Source of the DNA: a virus
IMG/VR virus record: IMGVR_UViG_3300032316_000713
Location: 1-21,581 of that record
Strand: one strand, 5' to 3'
Length of the DNA stretch: 21,581 nt
Shown here one piece after another: positions 1-6,187 of this stretch (within the stretch, counting starts at the first letter, position 1; each line of letters starts with the position of its first letter). The translations under genes and the position numbers were made by a program. The notes under the pieces are model-generated. The model was given only the letters and a program-made list of their open reading frames with translations, was not told where the DNA came from and ran no database searches.

Positions 1-185
1 CCCGTTACGTTCTCCCCCCAGAAAAGTTGGTGCACACAAGGACACGAGAGGACCGCCTGCGAGCAGGACGCAGCTGGCGGAAGGAGTCGGGCGGAGCCCG
101 AGCAGCAGGGACGCAGCAACGCCCGGTGAGCAGGACGCGGAGCCGGGATTTCATCAACGGACGGAAACGCAGAAAGGACGCGGAC
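1..185. other. Leader region before first gene, no supported CDS
   Basis: I see no convincing gene here. The frame of the first CDS stays open upstream to a TTG at 27, but that extension is Arg/Gly-rich and lacks a ribosome binding site. The 11-base word GAGCAGGACGC occurs twice, at 61-71 and 128-138, and related GGACGC words recur up to the start of the first gene. These may be remnants of a leader or operator, or chance in GC-rich DNA. No clear sigma-70 promoter was found. Confidence 0.4.
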
Positions 186-1070
186 ATGACGGTACAGATC
201 AGAAAGGCGAAGCGGTCGGCAACAAAGCTGCGGCTGCTTCTCACGGGACCGAGCGGCAGCGGAAAGACCTGGGGAGCCCTGCAAATCGCCAAGGGGCTCG
301 GCGGCAAGACTGTGGTCATCGACACGGAGGAAGGCAGTAGCGATCTCTACGACACGCTGCACGACTTCGACGTCATCGACCTCAAGCCTCCGTTCACGCC
401 AGAGCGGTACATCGAGGCGATCACTGGGGCCGAAGACGCTGGCTACGACGTGATCGTCGTCGACAGCGTCACGCACTGCTGGAGTGGCCCTGGCGGATGC
501 TTGGAGTTGCTGGAAGAGATCGCGAAGGCTCAGTTTCGCGGCAACACGTGGTCGGCGTTCTCGGTCATCACGCCTCGGTGGCGGGCATTTGTCGACAAGC
601 TGTTGCGGTCGCCCGCCCACATCATCTGCTCGGGCCGGTCAAAGACCGAGACCGCCCAGGTGGACGACCACGGCAAGAAGAAGGTCGCCAAGCTCGGCAT
701 GAAGCTCGAGGCCCGCGACGGCCTGGAGTTTGAATTCACGTGCGTGCTCGACCTCATTCACGACGGGCACTACGCGACGGTGAGCAAGGACCGCACGGGC
801 CTGTTCGCCGGCGATCCCAAGCCCATCACGCCAGAGACCGGCAAGCGGATCGCGGAGTGGCTGGCCGGCGGCAAGCCCGTCGAGGATCAGGCGGTGATCG
901 ACGGTGCTCGCAAGGCGATCAGCGACGCAGCCAGCGTCGAGACGCTCGACAGACTGAACCAGCGGATAGCCCAGCGGTTGACCGAGGGGCGGATCTCGCA
1001 GGCGACGGCTGAATCGCTGGCGGCAGCGATCGCGGACAAGAGGAACGGACTGACCATCACCACAGCTTGA
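186..1070 (+). CDS. Sak4-like RecA-fold ATPase (phage recombination)
   Basis: This 294-residue P-loop ATPase is of the type annotated AAA_24/Sak4 in phages. Family members help ssDNA annealing or strand exchange together with a phage SSB. The Walker A motif GPSGSGKT is at residues 21-28. The Walker B strand, ending in VIVVDS with the acidic residue at Asp93, follows near residues 89-94. The C-terminal part (about 235-294) is helical and Ala/Arg-rich. I chose ATG 186 because GAAAGGA at 172-178 lies 7 bases upstream and the conserved fold begins right after; an in-frame TTG at 27 would add 53 low-complexity residues. The next gene, an SSB-like protein, begins 11 bases after the stop, which fits the ATPase/SSB pairing known for Sak4. 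Family assignment is from motifs and layout. Confidence 0.85.
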   Translation: MTVQIRKAKRSATKLRLLLTGPSGSGKTWGALQIAKGLGGKTVVIDTEEGSSDLYDTLHDFDVIDLKPPFTPERYIEAITGAEDAGYDVIVVDSVTHCWSGPGGCLELLEEIAKAQFRGNTWSAFSVITPRWRAFVDKLLRSPAHIICSGRSKTETAQVDDHGKKKVAKLGMKLEARDGLEFEFTCVLDLIHDGHYATVSKDRTGLFAGDPKPITPETGKRIAEWLAGGKPVEDQAVIDGARKAISDAASVETLDRLNQRIAQRLTEGRISQATAESLAAAIADKRNGLTITTA

Positions 1071-1081
1071 AAGGATGCAGC

Positions 1082-1573
1082 ATGGATTGGGACATGAACA
1101 TCGACGAGGACTTCCCGCAGGACGTCCACAAGCAGATGCCCGAGGAGCGTGAGATCGTGCCGGTCGGCACGCATCTGGCGACGATCAAGCGTGCCGAGGA
1201 AGGGCCGAATCAGTGGAAGACGAGCGACACGAATCCCGACGGCATCTGCCTCAAGGTGCGGCTGGCCATCGGCAACCACAAGTTCATCTTCCACGACCTG
1301 CCCAAGCACGTGCCGTGGCTGGCGAAGCAGCTCGCAGACGCTCTCGGCATCCAGCCGCAGGGCAACACGCTGCGTCTCGTGCCGGCTGACGTCGAGGGCC
1401 GCGAGGTCCGCGTCGAGGTCGAGCACTACACGAGCAAGGCGGGCCGCGTTTCGGCGGTCGTGAAGCGGTACTTGCCGGCTGCCTCCGCATCGTCGGTGCC
1501 GCCGAAGACGAAGCCCCAGCCTCGCGTTCGCGAGGAGCTCAAGGTGGCTGGCTCCGATGACATCCCCTTTTGA
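1082..1573 (+). CDS. SSB-like protein, first copy (DDIPF tail)
   Basis: This 163-residue protein has a compact beta-rich body, a Pro/Lys-rich linker (about 140-150) and the exact C-terminus DDIPF. Such an acidic tail ending in Phe is the protein-docking tail of bacterial single-stranded DNA-binding proteins. The body resembles the phage DUF669/SSB-like group. A paralogue sharing roughly half its residues lies at 2356-2823, including GNHKF, AKQLADA, HYTSKAG and SAVVKRY. I chose ATG 1082, with GAAAGGA at 1069-1075; a TTG at 1067 is in frame but lies inside that ribosome site. It probably binds ssDNA for the ATPase just upstream and for the primase-helicase. The OB fold is inferred, not visible. 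Confidence 0.78.
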   Translation: MDWDMNIDEDFPQDVHKQMPEEREIVPVGTHLATIKRAEEGPNQWKTSDTNPDGICLKVRLAIGNHKFIFHDLPKHVPWLAKQLADALGIQPQGNTLRLVPADVEGREVRVEVEHYTSKAGRVSAVVKRYLPAASASSVPPKTKPQPRVREELKVAGSDDIPF

Positions 1574-1596
1574 AAGGCGAGATAGGTAGGTGCCAG

Positions 1597-1824
1597 ATGC
1601 GTGAAGAACCAGTGAACATCGATGCGAACGTGATCGCGGCGTACCTCGAGCGGCAGGGTTGCCCAAGCATGGCGTCGTTCATTCGCGTGCTCGACTCAAG
1701 GGCACGCGATGCGTACCTCCGCGAGCAGGGTCTCAAGGACAAGATCGCCGTTCTGGCTGCGAGGCTGCACAAGCACGAGCCGCCACCGAATCGGCAGCCT
1801 GACGTCGTCTGGACAGGAGATTGA
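1597..1824 (+). CDS. Small hypothetical protein
   Basis: I do not recognise this 75-residue protein. It begins at ATG 1597 with AGGTAGG at 1584-1590 upstream, which is preferred to an in-frame TTG at 1570. The N-terminal half (ANVIAAYLERQGCPSMASFI) looks like a short helical domain that could contact DNA. The middle (RDAYLREQGLKDKIAVLAAR) is a probable amphipathic or coiled-coil helix. The gene lies 23 bases after the first SSB-like gene and is probably in the same transcript. No transmembrane segment or catalytic motif is visible. Confidence 0.6.
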   Translation: MREEPVNIDANVIAAYLERQGCPSMASFIRVLDSRARDAYLREQGLKDKIAVLAARLHKHEPPPNRQPDVVWTGD

Positions 1825-1941
1825 ATTTCGCCGAGGCACGCCATTGCCCGAGCGGCTGCATCACGGGCCGCATTGGTCGCCAAGGGAATGGTGGCGAGTA
1901 AGCGCCCAGCCGCAGCCCGACTCCACGGGTGAAGCGACCGC

Positions 1942-1958
1942 GCCGGGCGTAACCCGGC
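1942..1958. other. Short stem-loop in intergenic region
   Basis: GCCGGG and CCCGGC form a perfect 6-bp stem around a 5-base loop (CGTAA). It sits in the 154-base gap between the small hypothetical gene and the winged-helix gene. No T-run follows, so an intrinsic terminator is doubtful. It may be an mRNA processing or stability element. The rest of the gap (1825-1978) shows nothing else I can name. Confidence 0.3.
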
Positions 1959-1978
1959 AAATACACACGGAGGTGAAT

Positions 1979-2311
1979 GTGGCACTCACGACAACGCAGG
2001 ACGCGATGGATTCCCTGCCGCTGTTCGCCCAGCCGGCGGCACGCAAGTCTGACCCTGTGACGTCGCACCAGGCGGCACGCTCGGCGCGATCGTTCGCGGG
2101 CGAGCACCACCAGGCGATCCTTGAGGCGCTGGCGCACGGACCGGCGGGAGCCAGCGGCATCGCGGCGCGGTGCGGGCTGCTACCGCATCAGGTCAACAAG
2201 CGAATCAACGAGCTTGCACGGGCTGGCAGGATCGTGGCCACGGGCCGCGTCGTGGAGAGCGCGAGCGGACGGGGCGAGAGGGAATGGAAAGCAACGGCGG
2301 CGTCTCGTTGA
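1979..2311 (+). CDS. Winged-helix DNA-binding protein
   Basis: This 110-residue protein resembles a common phage type that begins with a peptide like KSDPVTSHQAA and continues into a small winged-helix domain. Here that peptide is near residues 24-34. The helix-turn-helix reads ILEALAHGPAGASGIAARCG and then HQVNKRINELARAGRIV, with a basic wing after it. GTG 1979 is chosen because GGAGG at 1969-1973 is well placed; ATG 2006, nine codons in, is the alternative. It lies between the two SSB-like paralogues and may be a small regulator or replication accessory. Its DNA target is unknown. Confidence 0.65.
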   Translation: MALTTTQDAMDSLPLFAQPAARKSDPVTSHQAARSARSFAGEHHQAILEALAHGPAGASGIAARCGLLPHQVNKRINELARAGRIVATGRVVESASGRGEREWKATAASR

Positions 2312-2355
2312 CGTGCGGCCGACAGTTGGAGCGCAATACAGAAAGGACGGAACCT

Positions 2356-2823
2356 ATGGATTTTATTCTTGAAGATCAGCAGTCGCAGCCCGCCATGATG
2401 GAGCGAGATATCGTTCCCGCTGGCGTGCATGACATGGTTATTAAGCACGCTGAAGAGGGGCCGAATGAATACAAGCGCTCGGACGAGAACCCGGACGGGC
2501 AATGCTTGAAGCTGCGCCTGGCGACCTCGAGCGGCAATCACAAGTTCGTGTTCGACGACATCCCGAAGCACCTCGGATGGCGGGCGAAGCAGCTCGCGGA
2601 CGCCGCTGGCATCCAAGCCGCGAACGGGCGGATCAGCTTGAACTCAGAAGACCTCGTGGGCCTGGCCGTCACTGTCGAGGTGAGTCACTACACCAGCAAG
2701 GCCGGGAAGGTGTCTGCGGTCGTGAAGCGGTACGTGGCCGCACAGACGCCAGCTGCGAAGCCGAAGGCCAAGCCCAAGGCCGCCGTCGTTGCCAAGTCTG
2801 GCGGCGATGACATCCCGTTCTGA
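2356..2823 (+). CDS. SSB-like protein, second copy (DDIPF tail)
   Basis: This 155-residue paralogue of the protein at 1082-1573 has the same body order and the same DDIPF C-terminus. The shared core begins at ERDIVPAG and ends at SAVVKRY; a Lys/Ala/Pro linker then leads to the tail. The N-terminus (MDFILEDQQSQP) is shorter and differs from copy one. GAAAGGA at 2341-2347 lies 8 bases before ATG 2356, the same ribosome-site word used by the ATPase, the first SSB-like gene and the sliding clamp. Two different DDIPF proteins could mean separate replication and recombination SSBs, or heteromers. The assignment as ssDNA-binding rests on the tail and context. Confidence 0.78.
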   Translation: MDFILEDQQSQPAMMERDIVPAGVHDMVIKHAEEGPNEYKRSDENPDGQCLKLRLATSSGNHKFVFDDIPKHLGWRAKQLADAAGIQAANGRISLNSEDLVGLAVTVEVSHYTSKAGKVSAVVKRYVAAQTPAAKPKAKPKAAVVAKSGGDDIPF

Positions 2824-2892
2824 ACAGCTACCGCCACGCGATAGGCGCGACAGCCGCTTCGACGCGGCATGGCGGGCTCACGGAGGAGTCGT

Positions 2893-3408
2893 ATGCAGTG
2901 CATCAACCATGACAGCCATATCGTCAGGAAGCAAAACTCCGCTGGCGGCTGGATGTTTACCTATCAGTGCCGTGAGTGCGGAGAAATTGACAGAAGCCGC
3001 ACGCCAAGCGGAGGCGTTTGGATTCCTAAGTCAATCATCACTGTTGACATTGAGGAAGTGCCGTTATTCGACGACTCACTTAGGCAACGAGTGATGCTGC
3101 TGGCATCTGAAGCGCAGAAGGCTGCGCATGCAGAGCAACGCGAGAGGTGGTGGGACGAGTACGACGCATACCTGCAGACTCCAGAGTGGCACACGAAACG
3201 CGAAAAGGTGCTGCTACGAGACAGATATCTGTGCCAAGGCTGCCTTGAAATGCAGGCAGTTCACGTTCACCACCTGACATACGAGCGGCTCTTCAGCGAG
3301 TTGCTGTGCGATCTCGTGTCACTCTGCGTGCCGTGTCACCAGCTCTGCCATCCGTACAAGGACATTTCGGGAAGGAGTTGGCATGGACGCCCTATCGCAG
3401 TGCATTGA
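2893..3408 (+). CDS. HNH endonuclease with N-terminal zinc ribbon
   Basis: This 171-residue protein has a Cys-rich N-terminus (C3, C26-x2-C29), which suggests a zinc ribbon, and a C-terminal HNH nuclease core. The core shows C114-x2-C117, the HVHHLTY strand with H126/H127, and C145-x2-C148-H149. HNH proteins nick or cut DNA using one metal ion; in phages they are homing endonucleases or packaging helpers. ATG 2893 is chosen because GGAGGA at 2882-2887 is well spaced; ATG 2869 lacks a ribosome site. The 3' end overlaps the primase-helicase start by 26 bases. Its GC content looks lower than that of its neighbours, which fits an inserted mobile nuclease gene. Confidence 0.8.
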   Translation: MQCINHDSHIVRKQNSAGGWMFTYQCRECGEIDRSRTPSGGVWIPKSIITVDIEEVPLFDDSLRQRVMLLASEAQKAAHAEQRERWWDEYDAYLQTPEWHTKREKVLLRDRYLCQGCLEMQAVHVHHLTYERLFSELLCDLVSLCVPCHQLCHPYKDISGRSWHGRPIAVH

Positions 3409-5146
3409 TTTCCTCGGCGCGATCTTTGAGCCCGAGGACATTATTGAATACCGCCCGCTCCCGCCGGCCGCCGGCCGCCGCTGGGCACCGCTTCCCGAGC
3501 TGCCAGACATCGTCGATTGGCTGGAGCGGCTGAACCGAGACGAGAACCAGCGGGTGCACGCTTACTTCGGGGCCAACCCTAGGAAGGCAAAGAACGCATC
3601 GCAGGCCGAGGGCGTTGCTTTAGCCAGGTGCGTGTTCGCTGATTTTGACGGCGGCGTTGTTGTCGAGGATGCGCTTGCGAGAGTCCGAGCCGCCGGATTC
3701 CCGATGCCCACCGCGATCATTGAAAGCGGTGGCGGCGTTCACTGCTGGTGGCGTCTTGCCGAAGCCATGACTGACGCCGCTGCTTGGCACGAGCGGATGA
3801 AGGCCATCGCGTCATCGCTTGGCTCGGACCAATCGATCTGCGATTGGCCCAGGATTATGCGGCTGCCTGGGTTTGTGAATTGGAAATATGAGCAGACCCC
3901 TCGGGCTCATTTGTGGGACTGCGACCCGACACGGATCTACGCACTGGACGTTTTCCAGAAGCAGGCCGTGCAGTCGATCGTCGTGAAGCCCAAGAGCATG
4001 AGCGACCTAACGAGGCGTTTCCTCGAGGAAGGTTTCTCGCTCGCGGCTGGCCGGCGGCAGACGATGTTCACGGTGGCCTGCGACATGGCCGCCCGCGGAT
4101 GGGGAGTTGCCGAGGCGACATCCACGATCATGGAGCGGATGCGTCGTGTCGGCCTTCGTCAGGACGACCTTGACGACTGCCCGCGGCAGATCGCTAACGC
4201 ATGGAAGCGCCCGCGGCTACCCATCCTTGGCCCTGCTGAAGAGGCGCTTCCGGCGACTGACGCCAGCGAAGAAACGCCGACGCCGACGCTGTTGGATGCG
4301 ATCGAGGCGTGGCGGAATCAGGAAGAAACTCCAGCGATTCCGACCGGGCTACCTTGCCTGGACAAGCTGTTCGACGGCGGACTCCCGCTCGGCCAGATGA
4401 CGGCGCTGGCGGCTGCACCCGGAATTGGAAAGTCCGCACTAGCGCTCCAGCTGACGATCCAGTGCCTTCTAAACAACCCTGAAATGGTTGCCGTCTGGTG
4501 CAAGGGAGAGATGACGCGGGAGGCGCTTGCTGCCAGGGCGATCACCAACTATGGCGGGGCAAGCGAACAACTGACGCTTCAAGATGTAATCAAGAAAAAG
4601 CAGCCAAGCCCGAGGATTGCCGCCGAGCTGGCGAAGGAAGTGGGAGCACGGCTGAAGATCGTAGAAGCGCCACTGGTCATAGACCGCATCGAGCGTGTCG
4701 TTGCGAAAGACAAGCCGCTGCTGCTTGTGGTGGACTACTTGCAGAAGGTTTCCTCTACACGCTCTTTCCAGAGCGAAACAGAGGAAATCAAGGACGTTTT
4801 GCGGCGAATCGGAGCGCTGACTACCAACAACAATTTGGCAACGATTCTGGTGACGAACATCGCCAAGGGGTGCGACTCAAACACCGAGATCGGCAACATC
4901 GGCAAGGGATCTAATCAGATCGACTTTGACGTCGACAACTTCTTGTTCGGCCACAGGGCCGGGGAAGTAGGCCCAGACGGTGAGCTCAAGGTCGAGTGGC
5001 GGTGCAAGAAACTGCGGCAGGGCCAGATGTCCGATCTGGAGCTGTGGTTTCACGGGAAGTACCAGTATTTCGAGGACGCCATCCAGATCCCGGAGTTCGA
5101 TGAGTTCTCCAAGTTTGCTCCAGACAAGCCAGGAGCGAACCCGTGA
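3383..5146 (+). CDS. Primase-helicase: AEP-like primase fused to DnaB-type helicase
   Basis: This 587-residue protein is the likely replicative primase-helicase. The N-terminal half has three motifs of archaeo-eukaryotic/RepB-type primases: FADFD (residues 85-89, metal-binding Asp87/Asp89), SGGGVHCWW (115-123) and RIMRLPGFVNWK (157-168). A helical linker (about 205-300) leads to a RecA-fold domain like DnaB's C-terminus. That domain has Walker A APGIGKS (345-351) and Walker B LLLVVDY with Asp451, followed by a Gln/Asn-rich loop and an Arg/Lys-rich C-terminus. Start ATG 3383 has GAAGGAG 5 bases upstream and overlaps the HNH gene. The next gene starts inside its stop codon. The usual phage arrangement is a DnaG-type or separate primase; the AEP type fused to a DnaB-like motor is less common but known. 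Confidence 0.85.
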   Translation: MDALSQCIDFLGAIFEPEDIIEYRPLPPAAGRRWAPLPELPDIVDWLERLNRDENQRVHAYFGANPRKAKNASQAEGVALARCVFADFDGGVVVEDALARVRAAGFPMPTAIIESGGGVHCWWRLAEAMTDAAAWHERMKAIASSLGSDQSICDWPRIMRLPGFVNWKYEQTPRAHLWDCDPTRIYALDVFQKQAVQSIVVKPKSMSDLTRRFLEEGFSLAAGRRQTMFTVACDMAARGWGVAEATSTIMERMRRVGLRQDDLDDCPRQIANAWKRPRLPILGPAEEALPATDASEETPTPTLLDAIEAWRNQEETPAIPTGLPCLDKLFDGGLPLGQMTALAAAPGIGKSALALQLTIQCLLNNPEMVAVWCKGEMTREALAARAITNYGGASEQLTLQDVIKKKQPSPRIAAELAKEVGARLKIVEAPLVIDRIERVVAKDKPLLLVVDYLQKVSSTRSFQSETEEIKDVLRRIGALTTNNNLATILVTNIAKGCDSNTEIGNIGKGSNQIDFDVDNFLFGHRAGEVGPDGELKVEWRCKKLRQGQMSDLELWFHGKYQYFEDAIQIPEFDEFSKFAPDKPGANP

Positions 5147-5769
5147 CGTCAGAAAAGACCCCTTCACGCAAGGGCGAACTGCGACGCCGCTGGAGGGCGA
5201 TGCTGGAGAACGGCTCCATAGCCAGCCTTCGTAGCGAAGGCCGCCTGGTGGCCCTCTACGTGCTGTACGCAGCCGATTGGTCGACCTGCGAGGTCAGGTT
5301 CTCAATGAGGCACGCCGCACGCCTGATCGGCGTCCACCCGACTGCCGTCAGGAGGGGAGTCGGGCAGCTCGTCTCGGTCGGCATCATTGAGAATTTGGGG
5401 GCTTCCGGTCGTGCTGGGCTTACCAGATTTGTAATCGGAAGGCGCGCACACACTGTGTCCACCCCGGACACGAGCCGTGTCCAGGGGCGCGCACAAGCTG
5501 TGTCCACCCCGGACACGAGTGGTGCGCATGGTGGACACGAGCCGTGTCCGGCGCGCGCACAGCCTGTGTCCAGGGTGCGCACACTATGTGCGCGCAATTC
5601 AGTCTTATCCAGTGGTATTTCAGTTAATACCAGTGGATATACCAGTGCGGCTACGCCTGCTGGCGGTCTGGAACCGCCGCAGGCGAGCCGCCCGTCTGAA
5701 GATTTATCTGCCGCCGCCGCCCTGCCGGGAGTTGACGAACCGCAAACACTCAAGGACGAGGACACATGA
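5143..5769 (+). CDS. Winged-helix replication-initiator-like protein with embedded repeats
   Basis: This 208-residue protein starts at GTG 5143, overlapping the helicase stop (GTGA), with AGGAG at 5131-5135. Residues about 17-100 form a winged-helix domain; the recognition helix region reads HAARLIGVHPTAVRRGVGQL. This matches the common N-terminal layout of phage replication initiators and helicase loaders. Residues about 100-150 are low complexity and are encoded by a DNA repeat cluster at 5441-5593. An A+T-rich stretch follows at 5595-5643. The C-terminal 50 residues are Ala/Pro/Ser-rich and probably disordered. By analogy with lambda O, whose gene contains the origin, this protein may bind the repeats in its own gene. 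A role as plain transcription regulator is the alternative. Confidence 0.65.
   Translation: MTSEKTPSRKGELRRRWRAMLENGSIASLRSEGRLVALYVLYAADWSTCEVRFSMRHAARLIGVHPTAVRRGVGQLVSVGIIENLGASGRAGLTRFVIGRRAHTVSTPDTSRVQGRAQAVSTPDTSGAHGGHEPCPARAQPVSRVRTLCARNSVLSSGISVNTSGYTSAATPAGGLEPPQASRPSEDLSAAAALPGVDEPQTLKDEDT
5441..5593. repeat. Iteron-like repeat cluster, candidate replication origin
   Basis: The 34-bp segments 5441-5474 and 5486-5519 differ at only two positions. The word GTGTCC occurs at 5455, 5477, 5500, 5544 and 5566, and its complement GGACAC at 5466, 5511 and 5533. The 17-bp palindrome GGACACG-AGC-CGTGTCC occurs twice, at 5466-5482 and 5533-5549. A second palindrome with the same 7-3-7 architecture, GCGCACA-CTA-TGTGCGC, lies at 5577-5593. 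This density of spaced dyads inside the 3' half of an initiator-like gene is what origin iterons look like. Function is inferred. Confidence 0.65.
5595..5647. other. A+T-rich stretch beside the iterons, candidate unwinding element
   Basis: Directly after the dyads the DNA turns A+T-rich (roughly 60 percent by hand count), against a GC-rich background. It contains three copies of CCAGTG (5609-5614, 5630-5635, 5642-5647), each preceded by TA or TAT steps. Origins of the lambda type place an A+T-rich unwinding element next to the iterons in this way. It still lies within the coding frame of the winged-helix gene. The assignment is by analogy. Confidence 0.5.
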
Positions 5770-5999
5770 GCAGCACCATCACGAACACCCTGACGCCCCG
5801 CCAGCAGGACGTCCGCGATTGGATCGCGGGCTATATCGACACGCACGGCTTCAGCCCGTCCGTCCGCGAAATCGGCCACGCCTACGGGTGGACGACGAAC
5901 GGCGTGATGTGCCACCTGCGAGCGATGCGGAAAAAGAACGCCGTCACGTGGCTCGACGGCCAGGCCCGCACCATCCGCGTGACGGGAGGTGACGCATGA
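5766..5999 (+). CDS. Stand-alone LexA-type DNA-binding domain
   Basis: This 77-residue protein matches the N-terminal winged-helix domain of LexA. It contains LTPRQQDVRDWI, then GFSPSVREIGHAYGW, then a recognition helix HLRAMRKKNAVTW. The SPSVREIG segment is the family's hallmark. LexA is normally about 200 residues with a C-terminal S24 self-cleaving peptidase; that half is absent here and the next gene is unrelated. The protein could bind operators without RecA-stimulated autocleavage, acting as a constitutive repressor or a competitor of host LexA. ATG 5766 overlaps the previous stop (ATGA). I saw no obvious operator nearby. Confidence 0.8.
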   Translation: MSSTITNTLTPRQQDVRDWIAGYIDTHGFSPSVREIGHAYGWTTNGVMCHLRAMRKKNAVTWLDGQARTIRVTGGDA

Positions 6000-6187
6000 A
6001 TCCCGAGTGGATCTACCTGCCCGCGCCGCTGGACGTCGTGCGTGCACTAGAGCAACGCAGCTGGGACGAGGACGTCAGCGACGACGACCGCCTGCTGCTC
6101 GAAGTGGCGGCGAAGACGCTGTCCGTGACGCTGGACAGGTGCTGCTGGCTGGCCCAGACGATTGAGCAAACGGAGGCCGAGCTGTGA
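5996..6187 (+). CDS. Small acidic hypothetical protein
   Basis: I do not recognise this 63-residue protein. It starts at ATG 5996 inside the LexA-like stop codon, with a strong GGGAGGT at 5984-5990. Its stop overlaps the GTG start of the methyltransferase. The C-terminal two thirds look helical and acidic (DEDVSDDDRLLLEVAAKTL), with a Cys pair near the end. It might be a small DNA mimic or an accessory to its neighbours, but nothing in the sequence proves a role. Confidence 0.6.
   Translation: MNPEWIYLPAPLDVVRALEQRSWDEDVSDDDRLLLEVAAKTLSVTLDRCCWLAQTIEQTEAEL

Noticed and set aside
27-185. N-terminal extension of the Sak4-like ATPase
   Set aside because: It begins at TTG without a ribosome site and encodes low-complexity Arg/Gly residues. 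ATG 186 has a good site and starts next to the fold.
887-1666. Reverse-strand open frame opposite the ATPase end and first SSB-like gene
   Set aside because: Arg/Leu/His-rich composition typical of an antisense shadow, with no motif. The forward genes are strongly supported.
5441-5593. Repeats considered as a CRISPR array
   Set aside because: Units are few, of uneven spacing, lie inside a coding frame, and are short dyads instead of constant repeats with unique equal-length spacers.
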